From DASZBX01 sp035943635 (GTDB taxonomy: Bacteria; Actinomycetota; Actinomycetes; Streptomycetales; Catenulisporaceae): a stretch of 64,000 bases of DNA. Made by a program: the position numbers and the translations under genes. Positions 8,160-17,553 of the stretch are shown here, piece by piece (the stretch's first letter is position 1; every line of letters begins with the position of its first letter). Under the pieces are notes generated by a model. The model ran no database searches and was not told the DNA's origin. It was given only the letters and a program-made list of their open reading frames with translations. The DNA lies in assembly GCA_035943635.1 (NCBI GenBank), contig DASZBX010000066.1, positions 1 to 64,000 of the forward strand. Reading direction: 5' to 3'.

Positions 8160-9544
8160 GTGGGCCTGGGACATGGTCCTGTCCGGTTCCCGTCTGCCGG
8201 CGGTGACGGTCTGGCTGGAGGGCTGCCAGCGGCTGGACGTCTTTCCACCGAGCAGGTGGCGCCCGAGCTGGTGGACGAGGCACTGGCCGGGTGCGGGGTG
8301 CGGGGGTGGATCGGGGCTTGGTCGGCGCGGTTCATGGTCTACTTCACGTTGGCGTTGGCGCTGTTTCACTCCGATTCCTACGACGATGTCGCGGAGAACC
8401 TGGTCGGGGCGCTGGAGCCGATGGGCGAGGCGATACCGAACACGTCGAACTTCACCCGGGCCCGGGTCCGGTTGGGTCCGGGGGTGTTGGAAGCGGTGCT
8501 CCGGCGCCTGGCCGGGCCGTTGGCCCCGGACGGTCTGGCCGGGTCGTTCTGGCGGGGGATGCGGCTGGCGGCGGTGGACGGGTTCGTGCTGGACACCCCG
8601 GACACGTCGGCCAACCGGGCCTTCTTCGGCGGGCCGGTCGACGCTCGCGGTAAGCCGGCCGGGTTCCCGCAGGTGCGGGTGGTGACGTTGAGCGAGTGCG
8701 GCACGCACGCCTCGATCGACGCACGCGTCGGCTGCTTCAACGGCGGGGAGCCGGAGTTGGCGACCGTGATGGCCGGTTCGGCGGGCGGGATGCTGGTCAT
8801 GATGGACCGGGCCTTCCCGGGAGTCGAGTTGTGGAAGGCGTATACGGTGCTGGGGCGCATCTACTGCTGCGGGCGCGCTCGGTGGTGGCCCGCCGCCCGG
8901 TCACAGTGCTGGCGGACGGGACGTATCTGGCCCGGATGAGCCTGGCCGGACAGCGGGCCTCGCATCCTGGCGGGGTGACGGTGCGCGTCATCGAGTACCG
9001 CATCGACGGCGGCGAGGTGATCAGGCTGCTGACCGACCTGGTGGACTGCCAGGCCTACCCTGCTGCGCAACTGGCAGCTCTCTACCATGAGAGATGGGAG
9101 GCGGAGGGAGCTAACCGCCAGATCAAGACCTTCCAGCGCGGCCCGGAACAGGTGCTGCGCTCCGGCAGCCCGCAGCTGGCGCGCCAGGAGGTCTGGGCGC
9201 ACCTGGCGGTGCATCACTGCCTGAACCAGATCATGGTCCGGCTAGCCTGCGGCGAGGGCATCGACCCAGACCGGATCTCGTTCGTGAAAGTCCTCAAGCA
9301 CGTGCAGCGCAGCGTGATCCGGCAGGCCAAGGACGCAGCGGGGGCGTTCCTCGCCTTCCTGGCCGGGCTGGAGGGCAAGGTCCGGCGCAAACTGGACAGC
9401 GGTCCCCGACGCCCGCGCACGGCCGAGCGGGTCCGCAAGCGCCCCGACTCGAAATACTCCCCGTCGGTCAAGCGCCGACAGCACGGACCCACCCGACGCG
9501 TCCCACCCAAGGTCATCACGCTGAACCCGGCGATGCTTCAGTAA
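8160..9544 (+). pseudogene. IS4-family transposase with a frameshift
   Basis: The first frame (8160 onward) reads VAPELVDEALAGCGV, MVYFTLALALF and YDDVAENLVGALEP, the IS4 N-terminal domain, then the DDE core start (RLAAVDGFVLDTPDT). Near 8850-8860 the frame must change to continue with LLRARSVVARRPVTVLADGTYL, then YHERWEAEGANRQIKT, the IS4 Y-(2)-R-(3)-E-(6)-K signature, and a basic C-terminus ending at TAA 9542-9544. One base appears to be missing at the shift. Together the two pieces cover nearly the full transposase. A programmed shift cannot be excluded but is unusual in this family. Confidence 0.8.
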
Positions 9545-9555
9545 CCAAAGCAACG

Positions 9556-9795
9556 GCATTGCGTACCCGGCGGGAAGTGGCACACGGTCACGCTCAGCCC
9601 GGTCTCGACGGCGAACGCGGCCAGTTCGGCCTTCCAGAGCCGGTAACGGTAGCTGTTCGAACCCCCGCAGTCCGCGGTGATCAGCAGCCGGGCCGCGACC
9701 GGGTAGTCGACACGCCCACGGGCCTGCCACCAACGGCGGATCGACTCGACCGCGAACACTGAGAACGCGGTATCCCGTGGGCGACGACGGTGCGC
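9556..9795 (-). pseudogene. Internal fragment of a second ISAzo13-type transposase
   Basis: The minus strand encodes SVFAVESIRRWWQARG, then LLITADCGGSNSYRYRLWKAEL and VCHFPPGT, closely parallel to HDTAAFAVNTLRTWW, ITADSGGSNGNRLRAWKTEL and HLPPGTSKWNRIEHR in the intact copy at 1353-2591, but with different sequence. It stops at PPGT, exactly beside the end of the IS4-type region, and lacks both ends. It is a remnant of a different ISAzo13-group element. Confidence 0.75.
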
Positions 9796-9987
9796 CTCCT
9801 CGCCAACGGCATACCGCACATCAGGTCACCCCGGGGCGGAAAGGCCCAGGTGCCGGTCGAGGCCGAGGCCCAGGTGCCCGTAGAAGTTCGGATGGGACCA
9901 GAACAGGCTCTCTCGGGCCCCGCCGGAGGCGTAACGACACGGCGGACGCGGTAGGGTGCGATCCGCCGGTCCGGGTAAGGAGATCGC

Positions 9988-10413
9988 ATGTGGGAACACG
10001 AGTACAGCATCGAGGTGGACCTCACGCCGCAAGCTGTCTGGAAGGTCTGGTCGGACGTGGCCGGCGCGGCGACCTGGAACGAGGGCATCGAGAGCATCGA
10101 GATGTACGGCCCGTTCGCCGCGGGCACCGAATTCCTGATGACACCGCCCGGGCGCAACCCGGTCCTGATGCGCCTGGCCGAAGTGGTCGACAACGAGATG
10201 TTCGTTGAGGAGACGCAGGCACACGGTCTGCTCATCCGCATCGTCCACCGGGTCGAGCCCTTGGGCGAGCACCGGTGCACCGTGACCTACCGGACGCACA
10301 TCACCGGACCAGGCGCCGACCAGGCCGGTGCGCACATCGGCCCGGGCATCACCGCACCCTTCCCCCGCGCCGTCGCCCAACTCGTCGAGCGGGCACAGCA
10401 GACGGCGCCCTAA
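9988..10413 (+). CDS. SRPBCC-family protein (START-like ligand-binding fold)
   Basis: 141 residues from ATG 9988, with AAGGAG 7 bases upstream. The start YSIEVDLTPQAVWKVWSDVAGAATWNEGIESIEMYGPFAAGT is the classical SRPBCC opening: first strand, V-W-x-D helix, W-N, then the G-x-F-x-x-G turn. A C-terminal long helix carries the usual FPRAVAQLVERAQ. Members bind hydrophobic ligands or act as cyclases/dehydratases; the substrate cannot be predicted. No operon partner: IS remnants lie upstream and a lectin remnant downstream on the other strand. Confidence 0.75.
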   Translation: MWEHEYSIEVDLTPQAVWKVWSDVAGAATWNEGIESIEMYGPFAAGTEFLMTPPGRNPVLMRLAEVVDNEMFVEETQAHGLLIRIVHRVEPLGEHRCTVTYRTHITGPGADQAGAHIGPGITAPFPRAVAQLVERAQQTAP

Positions 10414-10504
10414 CGGCGGTCAACGGTCCCCCAGGCGAGAGCCGGCGCCAGCGCGCAGACGGGCGATCATTGCCAGCTGCGCGCTCGAGGTGGGCAGGCC
10501 GGTG

Positions 10505-10760
10505 TTCATGCGCTCTGTAGATCTGCAATTGCATGCCGGCGCCGGGGCGTTGCCGCCCGGGTCGTCCAGGCACAGGCCGCACTGGGGGTTTTGCAGGGAG
10601 CCGTTGGACTGCTGGACCCATGTCTGGCTGGCGCCGCCGTTGCAGTCCCAAAGTTCGACCTTGGTGCCGACGGCGGTGGCGCCGCCGGTGATTTCCAGGC
10701 ACCGGCCGAGGGTCTCGCGCAAGTTGTCGGAGTTGTGGGTCCAGTGCTGGTCGATCGCCG
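10505..10760 (-). pseudogene. Ricin-type beta-trefoil lectin fragment
   Basis: The minus strand reads GRCLEITGGATAVGTKVELW then DCNGGASQTWVQQSNGSL and CGLCLDDPGGNAPAP, which are one and a half repeats of a ricin-B-type carbohydrate-binding module with its QxW-like SQTW box and CLD motif. No catalytic domain, start signal or full set of three repeats is present. It is the broken tail of a secreted carbohydrate-active enzyme. Confidence 0.65.
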
Positions 10761-10789
10761 AGAACCTGCTAAACGCAACTAGGATCATT

Positions 10790-11440
10790 CCGGCCCGGAA
10801 ACCGCGGCAGACGACCCGGTACGAGGTGACGTCGACCGCCGGAGGCGAGATCGCCCGGGCCACCAACGCGATGGAGCGGCTACCGTGTCGCATGAACCTG
10901 TCACCTCGACCCACGGCCTGGTCAGCCGTCTGATCGCCGCATACGAGCGCAGCTCACAGCGATACACCGCGGTGCTCTCCGAAGCGGATCTTCTACCAGA
11001 GTGGGAGCGGTGGCGGGCGGGGCCGGGGGAATCCCGCCGAACACCCGCGTCCGGCTCACACCCGCCAGGCAGCGGCGGGGCGGTGGCCGGAATGCTCACG
11101 ACCGCCCGCCCCTCAGGGCAAGGCGCGTCGGCCGGGCGCGAAGTCCCCTTGCCCACATCCCCTGCAAAAGGGTGAAGATTCTGGTCAAGCAGGTGCCTGA
11201 AAAGGTTCCCGGTTCGCCTGGTTCCTCCCCCGCTTGCCGGAACACACTGGACTTCCGGGGCCCGGGCGGGTGCCCGGTGGGCCGCCCCGCAACCGCTCCG
11301 GGCCGGCCCACCGGGGTTCACGGAGCCCGGCGGGAACGGTTGCCGGGCCGTTCCCGCCGAGTTTTCCCGCCGCCCGCATGGCGGCGGTCCAGGCGCCACC
11401 GCGGTCTTGGTCTACGGTGAGGCCGCGGCGGCGCGTGGTG
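10790..11440. other. Gene-free stretch
   Basis: Only overlapping, low-quality open frames on both strands. No family, start signal or strong repeat was recognised. It separates the lectin remnant from the small secreted protein. Confidence 0.35.
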
Positions 11441-11444
11441 GTTG

Positions 11445-11843
11445 CTAGAGCAGGGCGCTCAGGAGGCCGGAGAGCAGGCCCTCGTGCTGGCGATGCCCGC
11501 CGTAGCCGTAGTCCCCGGCGGTCGCGAAGTCCCCGGTGCTGTTGGAGGTCGTGCTCTCCCCGACGCCGGAGGCGTTGGCGAACTGGGAGAAGGTGGTGTA
11601 GTACGCCTGACCGTCCTGGCCGATGCCGGTGGCAATGGTGGTGTTGGCCGCGCCGGCCGGGCTGATCGTGGTGGCGTCCGCGGTGTAGGAGTTGCCGGTG
11701 ACGCTGGTCTGCTGGCTGGTCGTACCGGCCAGGGTGGTCGAGGACGAGGCGGAGCTGACAGTGTCGGCGGCCGCGGCGCCGATGCCGCCGATCGTGATTG
11801 CTGCGGTCAGGGCCGCCAGGGACAGGGCACGGGAGGTACGCAT
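11445..11843 (-). CDS. Small secreted Ser/Thr-rich protein, function unknown
   Basis: 132 residues. The ATG at 11841-11843 begins a clear signal peptide: basic MRTSRA, hydrophobic LSLAALTAAITIGGIG, and an AAAADT cleavage region. The mature part is about 100 residues, very rich in Ser, Thr, Ala and Gly (TLAGTTSQQTSVTGNSYT) with no Cys, and ends LLSGLLSALL. The longer open frame to 11909 would bury the signal peptide and is rejected. Composition suggests an exported cell-wall or aerial-surface protein, but no family is recognised. Confidence 0.65.
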   Translation of the reverse strand: MRTSRALSLAALTAAITIGGIGAAAADTVSSASSSTTLAGTTSQQTSVTGNSYTADATTISPAGAANTTIATGIGQDGQAYYTTFSQFANASGVGESTTSNSTGDFATAGDYGYGGHRQHEGLLSGLLSALL

Positions 11844-12238
11844 GAAAAATCGCTCTCTTCTGTTGCTCGTCGATGGGCGCCAGCCCGCCCGAACCGCCCA
11901 CGCGCTCATCCACGGTCGGGATGAACGCGAAAAATTAAGGCGGGCCGCAATGGGCTGACCACGTGCCAGCCTCTATCGGCGTACGACCGTGCAACCTGCC
12001 GACACGCGGCCTCACCGCCGATCACACCTCCAGATTCACCCGAACAGCAGATCCGGGCAGCCCCCGTCCGTTCGCACGGCCCAGCCCCGTGAGCGTCTTT
12101 GCCCCGGCACACGTGCAGCTCGCCGAAAAGGCCCAGGTCCGCCACAGCCCAAACCGCGCTGCGCCGCCGGATGGATCACATCGGATCTCGAGTACCTGCC
12201 CGCGGATCGCAAGCGCCCTTTCAGGCGTGGATTGGGGC

Positions 12239-12379
12239 GGGCTCCTACGAGATTTTCGTCGTTGGTAGGGAACCTTGGTGGCCCGAAGGTAACGTTCGCC
12301 GAGCAGATGCCCGGGCTCACCGAGCGCTACCAGCGGCGCACCCCGTTCCCTACCAACGACGAAAATCGTGTAGGAGCCC
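12239..12379. mobile_element. 141-bp MITE derived from an ISL3-type element
   Basis: The ends are 35-bp inverted repeats (12239-12273 and 12345-12379) that differ at two positions. The 71-bp interior still encodes KVTFAEQMPGLTERYQRRTP on the + strand, which is the piece of an ISL3-family transposase following its zinc-finger segment. This looks like an internal-deletion derivative that keeps the transposition ends but not the enzyme. Confidence 0.8.
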
Positions 12380-12452
12380 AGCACAGGCCGACGAAGCCAC
12401 GGCGTCGTGGACGGGTACATGCCTTCCTCAACCGCTGACGTTATCGGGACCT

Positions 12453-14615
12453 TCATCGGTCCGCTCCCCTTGTCGCTTCGGCCGCGATCGCGGCCGTTGC
12501 CGACCTGGGTGGCGCCAGCCGCAGGAGTCGGGCCAGGCGCTCGGGCATCCACCAGTTCCAGGGACCCATCAGCGACATGAGCGCGGGCACGAGCAGCGTG
12601 CGGATCACCACGGCGTCCAGCACGATTCCAACGGCCAGCGCGGTCGCGATGATTTTGACGAGCTGGTTCGGGTCGGAGCTGAGCGAGAGGAAGGAGACGG
12701 CGAGGATCAGCGCTGCGCAGGTGACCAGGCGGCCGGTCCGGGCCAGGGCCGCGATCACGGCCTCGTCGGTCGAGCCGGTGCGTTCGTACTCCTCGCGCAC
12801 CCGGGTCAGCACGAACACCTCGTAGTCCATCGACAGGCCGAACAGGCAGGCGAACACGACGATCGGGATCCAGTCGCGGATGGCGGCGGTGGCCGGCATG
12901 CCGTAGACGAGCTGCGAACCGTGTCCCTGCTGCCAGAACAGCACCATGAACCCGAAGGCCGAGCCGAGCGAGACCACGTTGAGCAGTACCGCCTTCGCGG
13001 CCAGCACCACGGACCGCAGCGCGCGGAGCAGGATGAGGAAGGTCAGCAGGCCGATCAGGGCCAGGATCAGCGGCATGTTGCCGTATACGGCGTTGCTGAA
13101 AGCCATGTCGCCCGCTGTGGAGCCGCCGACCTCGGCCCCGGCGGGTAGCGCGTTCAGCCTGCTCTGCAGGTCGGTGACGATCCTCTTGCCGCCCGCGGTG
13201 CCTCCTTCGGCGGTCGGGATCACCGTGAGCAGCGAGTCCTGGCCGGAGCGGAAGGCGGACGTGTCGGGGGCGAGCACGGTGTAGACGCCGGGTGTGGCCT
13301 GCGCGAGGGCTGCCGCCTGGCGCTCGCCGGCGGCCCCGCCGTGGCTGAGCACCTGGATCGGGAAGTCCACGGCCGAGGGCACCCCGGCGTGCTTCAGGCC
13401 CTGGAAGGCGCTCGCGGAAGGCCCGGTGGCGGCCAACGAGGTGATGAGCGGTTCGGCGGTGTTGATCGACAGGGCGGGCACGGCCAGCGCGAGGACGATG
13501 CCGAGCCCGACCACGCCCGCGATCCACCGTCGGCGGATGATCAGGCGCCCCCACCTTTCCCAGCCCTTGCTGTGTGAGGTCGAGCCGCGCCACAGTCGTC
13601 GCCGATCGAGCGTCGGCCCCCAGGCGGTGAGGGTGATCGGGAGTAGGGTGAGCGCTGCCGCGGTCGCCACCAGCGGGATGAGCATGCCGCCGACCCCGAT
13701 GCTGCGCAGGAACGGCACCGGCAACAGCACCAGGGACAACAGCCCGACGGCCACCGTGGCGCCGCTGAGCAGGACGGCGCGCCCCGCGCGGTCGGCCGCC
13801 GCGAGGACGGCCTCCTGGCCGGTGAGCCCATGTTCGCGTTCCTCGCGCCAGCGCACGACGACGAGCAGCGAGTAGTCCACGGCGACGCCGAGTCCGACGA
13901 GCGCGACGAGGTATTCCAGGAAGTAGCTCACGCTCGTGATGTAGGTGAGACCGAGCACGCACAGGAAGGTGGCCAGGATCGCGGGGACCGCCATGAGCAG
14001 GGGCACGATCGCGATGGCCGACCCGTAGACCGCGAGCAGGATCAACAGGGCGAGCGCGGCGCCGATCAGGGTTTCCAGCAGCACGCTCGGGCCGCCGCCA
14101 CCGCCGCCGGAGGCGAGCAGTTGCGCGAAGCCGGTCACCGTCACCGTCGCACCGGGCGGGGCGGCGCGTTGCAGGATCGCCCCGAGGTCGTCGCCGGCGC
14201 CGACCCCGGGGCCTTGGTCGGGATTGGCCAGGTTCAGCACGGCCCAGGTGCTGCGGGAGTCGGCCGAGATCAGTTTGGCGTCGCCCGTGTCGGCGTAGTC
14301 GGCCACCGCGACCACGCCTGGACGGGCCGCGGCGGCGAAGGTGCGGGCCGCGGCCGCTTGCCCGGCCGCCGAGCGCATGTCCATCCCGGTGGGTAGCTGG
14401 AGGACGGCGATCGTCGGTTCGAAGGTCCCGTCGATCCCGAAACGCTGCGTGATGTGCAGGTTGGCCTCGTATCCCGGCTGGCCCGGCGTCGAGTACGTAT
14501 AGGTGAGCCGGTTGATGGTGTTGTTGACGTTCATGGCGCCCGCGACGGCAACCGCGGCCCACGCCGCGAGCACCAGCCACCGGTGGCGCAATGAGAACGA
14601 CACGATCGTCTTCAT
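12453..14615 (-). CDS. MMPL/RND-family membrane transporter
   Basis: 720 residues from ATG 14613-14615; a GTG three codons earlier is possible. The layout is the MMPL pattern: a first helix (about 12-30), a large extracytoplasmic loop (about 40-180), five helices (about 185-340) with GLGVAVDYSLLVVVRWREER, a short cytoplasmic linker, then the second half (helix at about 370, loop, five helices) with FGLSMDYEVFVLTRVREEYE. The conserved Asp-Tyr pairs (VDYS, MDYE) match the proton-relay region. Such proteins export lipids, glycolipids or hydrophobic compounds using proton motive force. It shares an upstream motif with the second MMPL gene (17554-19713). Confidence 0.9.
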   Translation of the reverse strand: MKTIVSFSLRHRWLVLAAWAAVAVAGAMNVNNTINRLTYTYSTPGQPGYEANLHITQRFGIDGTFEPTIAVLQLPTGMDMRSAAGQAAAARTFAAAARPGVVAVADYADTGDAKLISADSRSTWAVLNLANPDQGPGVGAGDDLGAILQRAAPPGATVTVTGFAQLLASGGGGGGPSVLLETLIGAALALLILLAVYGSAIAIVPLLMAVPAILATFLCVLGLTYITSVSYFLEYLVALVGLGVAVDYSLLVVVRWREEREHGLTGQEAVLAAADRAGRAVLLSGATVAVGLLSLVLLPVPFLRSIGVGGMLIPLVATAAALTLLPITLTAWGPTLDRRRLWRGSTSHSKGWERWGRLIIRRRWIAGVVGLGIVLALAVPALSINTAEPLITSLAATGPSASAFQGLKHAGVPSAVDFPIQVLSHGGAAGERQAAALAQATPGVYTVLAPDTSAFRSGQDSLLTVIPTAEGGTAGGKRIVTDLQSRLNALPAGAEVGGSTAGDMAFSNAVYGNMPLILALIGLLTFLILLRALRSVVLAAKAVLLNVVSLGSAFGFMVLFWQQGHGSQLVYGMPATAAIRDWIPIVVFACLFGLSMDYEVFVLTRVREEYERTGSTDEAVIAALARTGRLVTCAALILAVSFLSLSSDPNQLVKIIATALAVGIVLDAVVIRTLLVPALMSLMGPWNWWMPERLARLLRLAPPRSATAAIAAEATRGADR

Positions 14616-14727
14616 CGCGACCACCCGGACTCGGTACCGCTCGTGCCCGCCACGCTCATGGTGCCTCCGAGAATCAGCTCACCGACCTAGACGGCAGGTG
14701 CCGTCGATTCCGGCGGGGGCCGGGACC

Positions 14728-14788
14728 ACCAGGAGTATCCGACGTGCTTCCTTACCGCACGCTTACATCGGCAACGCGGTCCGTGCGT
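14728..14788 (-). promoter_or_regulatory. Element shared with the upstream region of the second MMPL gene (copy 1)
   Basis: Read on the minus strand, about 60 bp here match 19812-19872 on the plus strand: TTGCCGATGTAAGC, AAGGA-GCA, GTCGGATACTC-TGG. In addition, 14750-14767 (CCTTACCGCACGCTTACA) matches 19768-19785 (CCTTTCCGGACGCTTACA) at 16 of 18 positions in the same orientation relative to both MMPL genes. It lies about 135 bp before the MMPL start and is a good candidate operator or promoter region. Confidence 0.55.
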
Positions 14789-14789
14789 C

Positions 14790-15060
14790 AGTACGGCCAG
14801 CCCGTCGAAGATGACCGCGGCGATGAAGCCGGTGACGTGCAGGCTGGCCGTGAATGCCTCCAGCGCGGTGCGCGGCACTTCCGCTCCCCGGCTGTGGGGA
14901 GGGTGCTGGCTGGCGGCGACGGTGACGGCCAGCGAGTCGGACGTTCCGTCCATTCTGCTGCGGTAGACCATGACGGCAACCACGCCGAGCAGCGCGAAAT
15001 CGAGCGAGCCGCCGCGGTGGTCACCGGTTTCCAGCAGCCCAGTCCGCTCGACACTACGAG
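14790..15060 (-). pseudogene. Possible C-terminal remnant of an MFS-type transporter
   Basis: The minus strand reads VPRTALEAFTASLHVTGFIAAVIF, which resembles the last helix region of EmrB/QacA-type drug transporters (LLDAAREAFTxxLHxxxLIAAxI). No start and no other transporter part were found nearby. The call rests on one short match and is weak. Confidence 0.25.
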
Positions 15061-15466
15061 CGACGACAACATCGACATCGACCCGTAGTTCGCGGTGAAC
15101 TTCCGGTCGCGCTAGCCCGCGATGACGGCCGAGGGCACTTTGATGCGGCGGGACGGCGGCCGATCGTCGGCACCTCGAGCATCGGCAGCCGCCGTGCAAA
15201 TCCGGCCCTCCCCGTCTACGGCGCCAGGCAACGCGAGCTCAACGGCAGGCGTCGGCGGCCTTGTGCTGCAGCTCCCCCAGTGGCCAGCCGATCTCCCCCA
15301 GATCTGGTCCATGTGCCTGGTGCTCGCGGGTGAGGGATGCTCGCCGCGCCCGGTCGGGGCTGGTGCCTTCTACCTGTGGCCGTGGACGGGGTCGGTGGAA
15401 TCCTCGTGGGCCTTGACCTCGGCCGCCAGGGCCCGGTGCCGACGGCAGCAGACCGGGCCGCCGCGT

Positions 15467-16876
15467 TCAGTCGCTTTCGGGGTGGCGCAGCGGCAGGATC
15501 ACGACAGCCCGCGTTCCGCCGCCGGGCCGTTCGGCCAGTGTGATCTCACCGTGGTGGGCGCGGGCGATTTCTCGGGCGATGGCGAGGCCGAGTCCGGCGG
15601 TCCCGCCCCCGTTGGCGCGTTCTCGGCTGGCGTCCAGGCGCACGAAGCGGTTGAAGACGCGATCGCGCTCGGCGGCGGGGATGCCGGGGCCGTCATCGTC
15701 GATGTGGACCTGGGCGAGTGTGCCGTGGATGGTCGCGGTGATGATGACGCGGTGCGTCGCGTAGCGCAGGGCGTTGTCGGTGATATTGCGTAAGAGCCGT
15801 TCGAGTTGGCCGGCATCACCAGTGACCGGGATGTTCGCTTCAGTGTGCAGATCGACCGGCACGCGGAGTTCGGGCAGGTGCGCCACGGTGACGCTGAGCA
15901 GGCTGGCGAGGTCGAGTGTGTCCTGCCGTGTCGCGAATCGGCGCTCGTCGGCTCCTGCGAGCAGGAGCAGTTGTTCCATGAGTTCTTCGAGTCTCACCGC
16001 TTGGTCGGTGACGCGCTGGGCGATGACCGGCCACGGTGCCTTGTCGGGGTAGGCCAGGCCGACTTCGAGGGTGGTTCGGACGGCGGTGAGCGGGGTGCGC
16101 AGTTCGTGGGAGGCGTCCGCGACGAATCGGCGTTGCCTGCGGGCGGAGTCGTCGAGCCGGTCGAGCATGTCGTTCATGGTGTGGGCCAGGTGTCCGATCT
16201 CGTCGCAGGTGCCCGGCTCGGGGACGCGGCGGCCGAGGTCCGCGGAGGTGATCTCGGTGACGGCGCGTCGGATACGTTCGACGGGGCGCAGCGCCCGGCC
16301 GACGATCAGCCATACGGTGGCGGCGGCGAGGATCAGTACGACGGGGACGGCCAGCAGCAGGCGTACGGCGAATTCGCTGTTGAGCTGGTGGAACAGTCCG
16401 GTCGGGGTCTCGACGATGATGGTCACCGCCAGCCCGTCGGCGCTCGTTCGCGCGGTGGCGACCTGCACCTCGTTGGGAAGGGCGGTGGCGGCTGCCTTCT
16501 GGCGCACCGGCTGCGTGGAGTCGGCAGGCAGCAGGTAGACGGCGGGCAGCCCGGCGAGCCTGCGCGTCGCGGCGATCACGTGCCCTTGGGTGTCGAGGAC
16601 CTGTGCCTGGGCGTTGGCGTCCAGGGTGGAGGCGGGAAGCGTGGTCGGCCAGCGCCCGCCCTGGCCGGATTGCTCGATCTGGGTGATGTAGGTGCGCAGC
16701 TGCCCGTCGACCGAGCGTTGGAGCGCGTCAGTCTGCAATACGTACATCAGGGCGAAGCCGAGGATCACGCCGATCGTGATCGCGAGACTCGCGACGATGG
16801 TGACCCGGGCGCGCAGGGTTCCCACACGCGAACGCAGTGCCGCGCGGCGCCCGCCGGTCGGTGGCGGCCCGCTCAT
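15467..16876 (-). CDS. Two-component sensor histidine kinase
   Basis: 469 residues; the ATG 16874-16876 overlaps the response-regulator stop by four bases (ATGA), showing translational coupling. Domains in order: N-terminal helix (about 22-45), extracytoplasmic sensor loop of about 120 residues, second helix (about 165-187), HAMP linker, HisKA with the phospho-acceptor His in ASHELRTPLTA, and HATPase_c with N box NITDNALRY, G1 DDDGPGIP and G2 GLGLAIA. It presumably phosphorylates the adjacent OmpR-type regulator and responds to an envelope signal, likely controlling the MMPL gene of the same operon. Confidence 0.92.
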   Translation of the reverse strand: MSGPPPTGGRRAALRSRVGTLRARVTIVASLAITIGVILGFALMYVLQTDALQRSVDGQLRTYITQIEQSGQGGRWPTTLPASTLDANAQAQVLDTQGHVIAATRRLAGLPAVYLLPADSTQPVRQKAAATALPNEVQVATARTSADGLAVTIIVETPTGLFHQLNSEFAVRLLLAVPVVLILAAATVWLIVGRALRPVERIRRAVTEITSADLGRRVPEPGTCDEIGHLAHTMNDMLDRLDDSARRQRRFVADASHELRTPLTAVRTTLEVGLAYPDKAPWPVIAQRVTDQAVRLEELMEQLLLLAGADERRFATRQDTLDLASLLSVTVAHLPELRVPVDLHTEANIPVTGDAGQLERLLRNITDNALRYATHRVIITATIHGTLAQVHIDDDGPGIPAAERDRVFNRFVRLDASRERANGGGTAGLGLAIAREIARAHHGEITLAERPGGGTRAVVILPLRHPESD

Positions 16877-17550
16877 GAGCCGTCGGCCGGGATCAGGTAG
16901 CCCTCGCCCCGGCGCGTCTGGATGACCGGGCGGCCGGATGGTGAGGTGAGCTTGCGGCGCAGGCGGTGGATGAGGACCTCGACCACTGCCGGGCCGCCGT
17001 CGTAGGCGGCGTCCCAGCAGTGCTCGAGCAGTTCCGTCTTGGACACGATCCGGCCTTGATGGCGCATGAGGTGTTCGAGTACGGCCACCTCGAGAGCGGT
17101 CAGGTCGAGCGGTGCCCCGTGATGCGTGACGGCGTGGCTGGCCGGGTCCACCATGAGGCCGGCGGCGGTGAGCAGCGTCGGGCGATGCGGCAGGCCGCGG
17201 CGGGTCAGGGCACGCAGGTGCGCGAGCAGGACGGGGTAGGAGAACGGCTTGGTGAGGTAGTCGTCGGCGCCGCTGTCGAGGCCTTCGGCATGGTCGAGGT
17301 CCTCGTTCATGGCGGTGAGCATGAGGATCGGGGTCCACACCCCCTGCTCTCGTAGCCGGCTGCACACCTGGTAGCCGTCGAGCCCGGGCAGCATGACGTC
17401 GAGGATGATCACTTCGTAGGGCGTCTCGCCGGCCTTCCAGAGCCCGTCCTCGCCGTCGGCAGCCGTGTCGACGACGTAGCCCTCGGTCTCCAGCCCCCAC
17501 GCCAACGAGGAGGACAGGGCCGCGTCGTCTTCCACCACCAGCACGCGCAT
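16873..17550 (-). CDS. OmpR/PhoB-family response regulator
   Basis: 225 residues. The receiver domain shows the acidic pair EDD (7-9), phospho-acceptor Asp51 in ILDVMLPG, a Thr in LMLTA, and the Lys of TKPFSY. The C-terminal winged helix (about 125-222) ends in the usual VxVLIHRLRRKL ... RRGEGYLI. The ATG 17548-17550 lies 3 bases after the stop of the MMPL gene 17554-19713, and its stop overlaps the kinase start, so MMPL, regulator and kinase form one operon. Confidence 0.93.
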   Translation of the reverse strand: MRVLVVEDDAALSSSLAWGLETEGYVVDTAADGEDGLWKAGETPYEVIILDVMLPGLDGYQVCSRLREQGVWTPILMLTAMNEDLDHAEGLDSGADDYLTKPFSYPVLLAHLRALTRRGLPHRPTLLTAAGLMVDPASHAVTHHGAPLDLTALEVAVLEHLMRHQGRIVSKTELLEHCWDAAYDGGPAVVEVLIHRLRRKLTSPSGRPVIQTRRGEGYLIPADGS

Positions 17551-17553
17551 GGC

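Noticed and set aside
9777..10208. Open frame overlapping the SRPBCC start
   Set aside because: It overlaps the well-supported gene at 9988 in another frame and has Arg/Gly-rich shadow composition.
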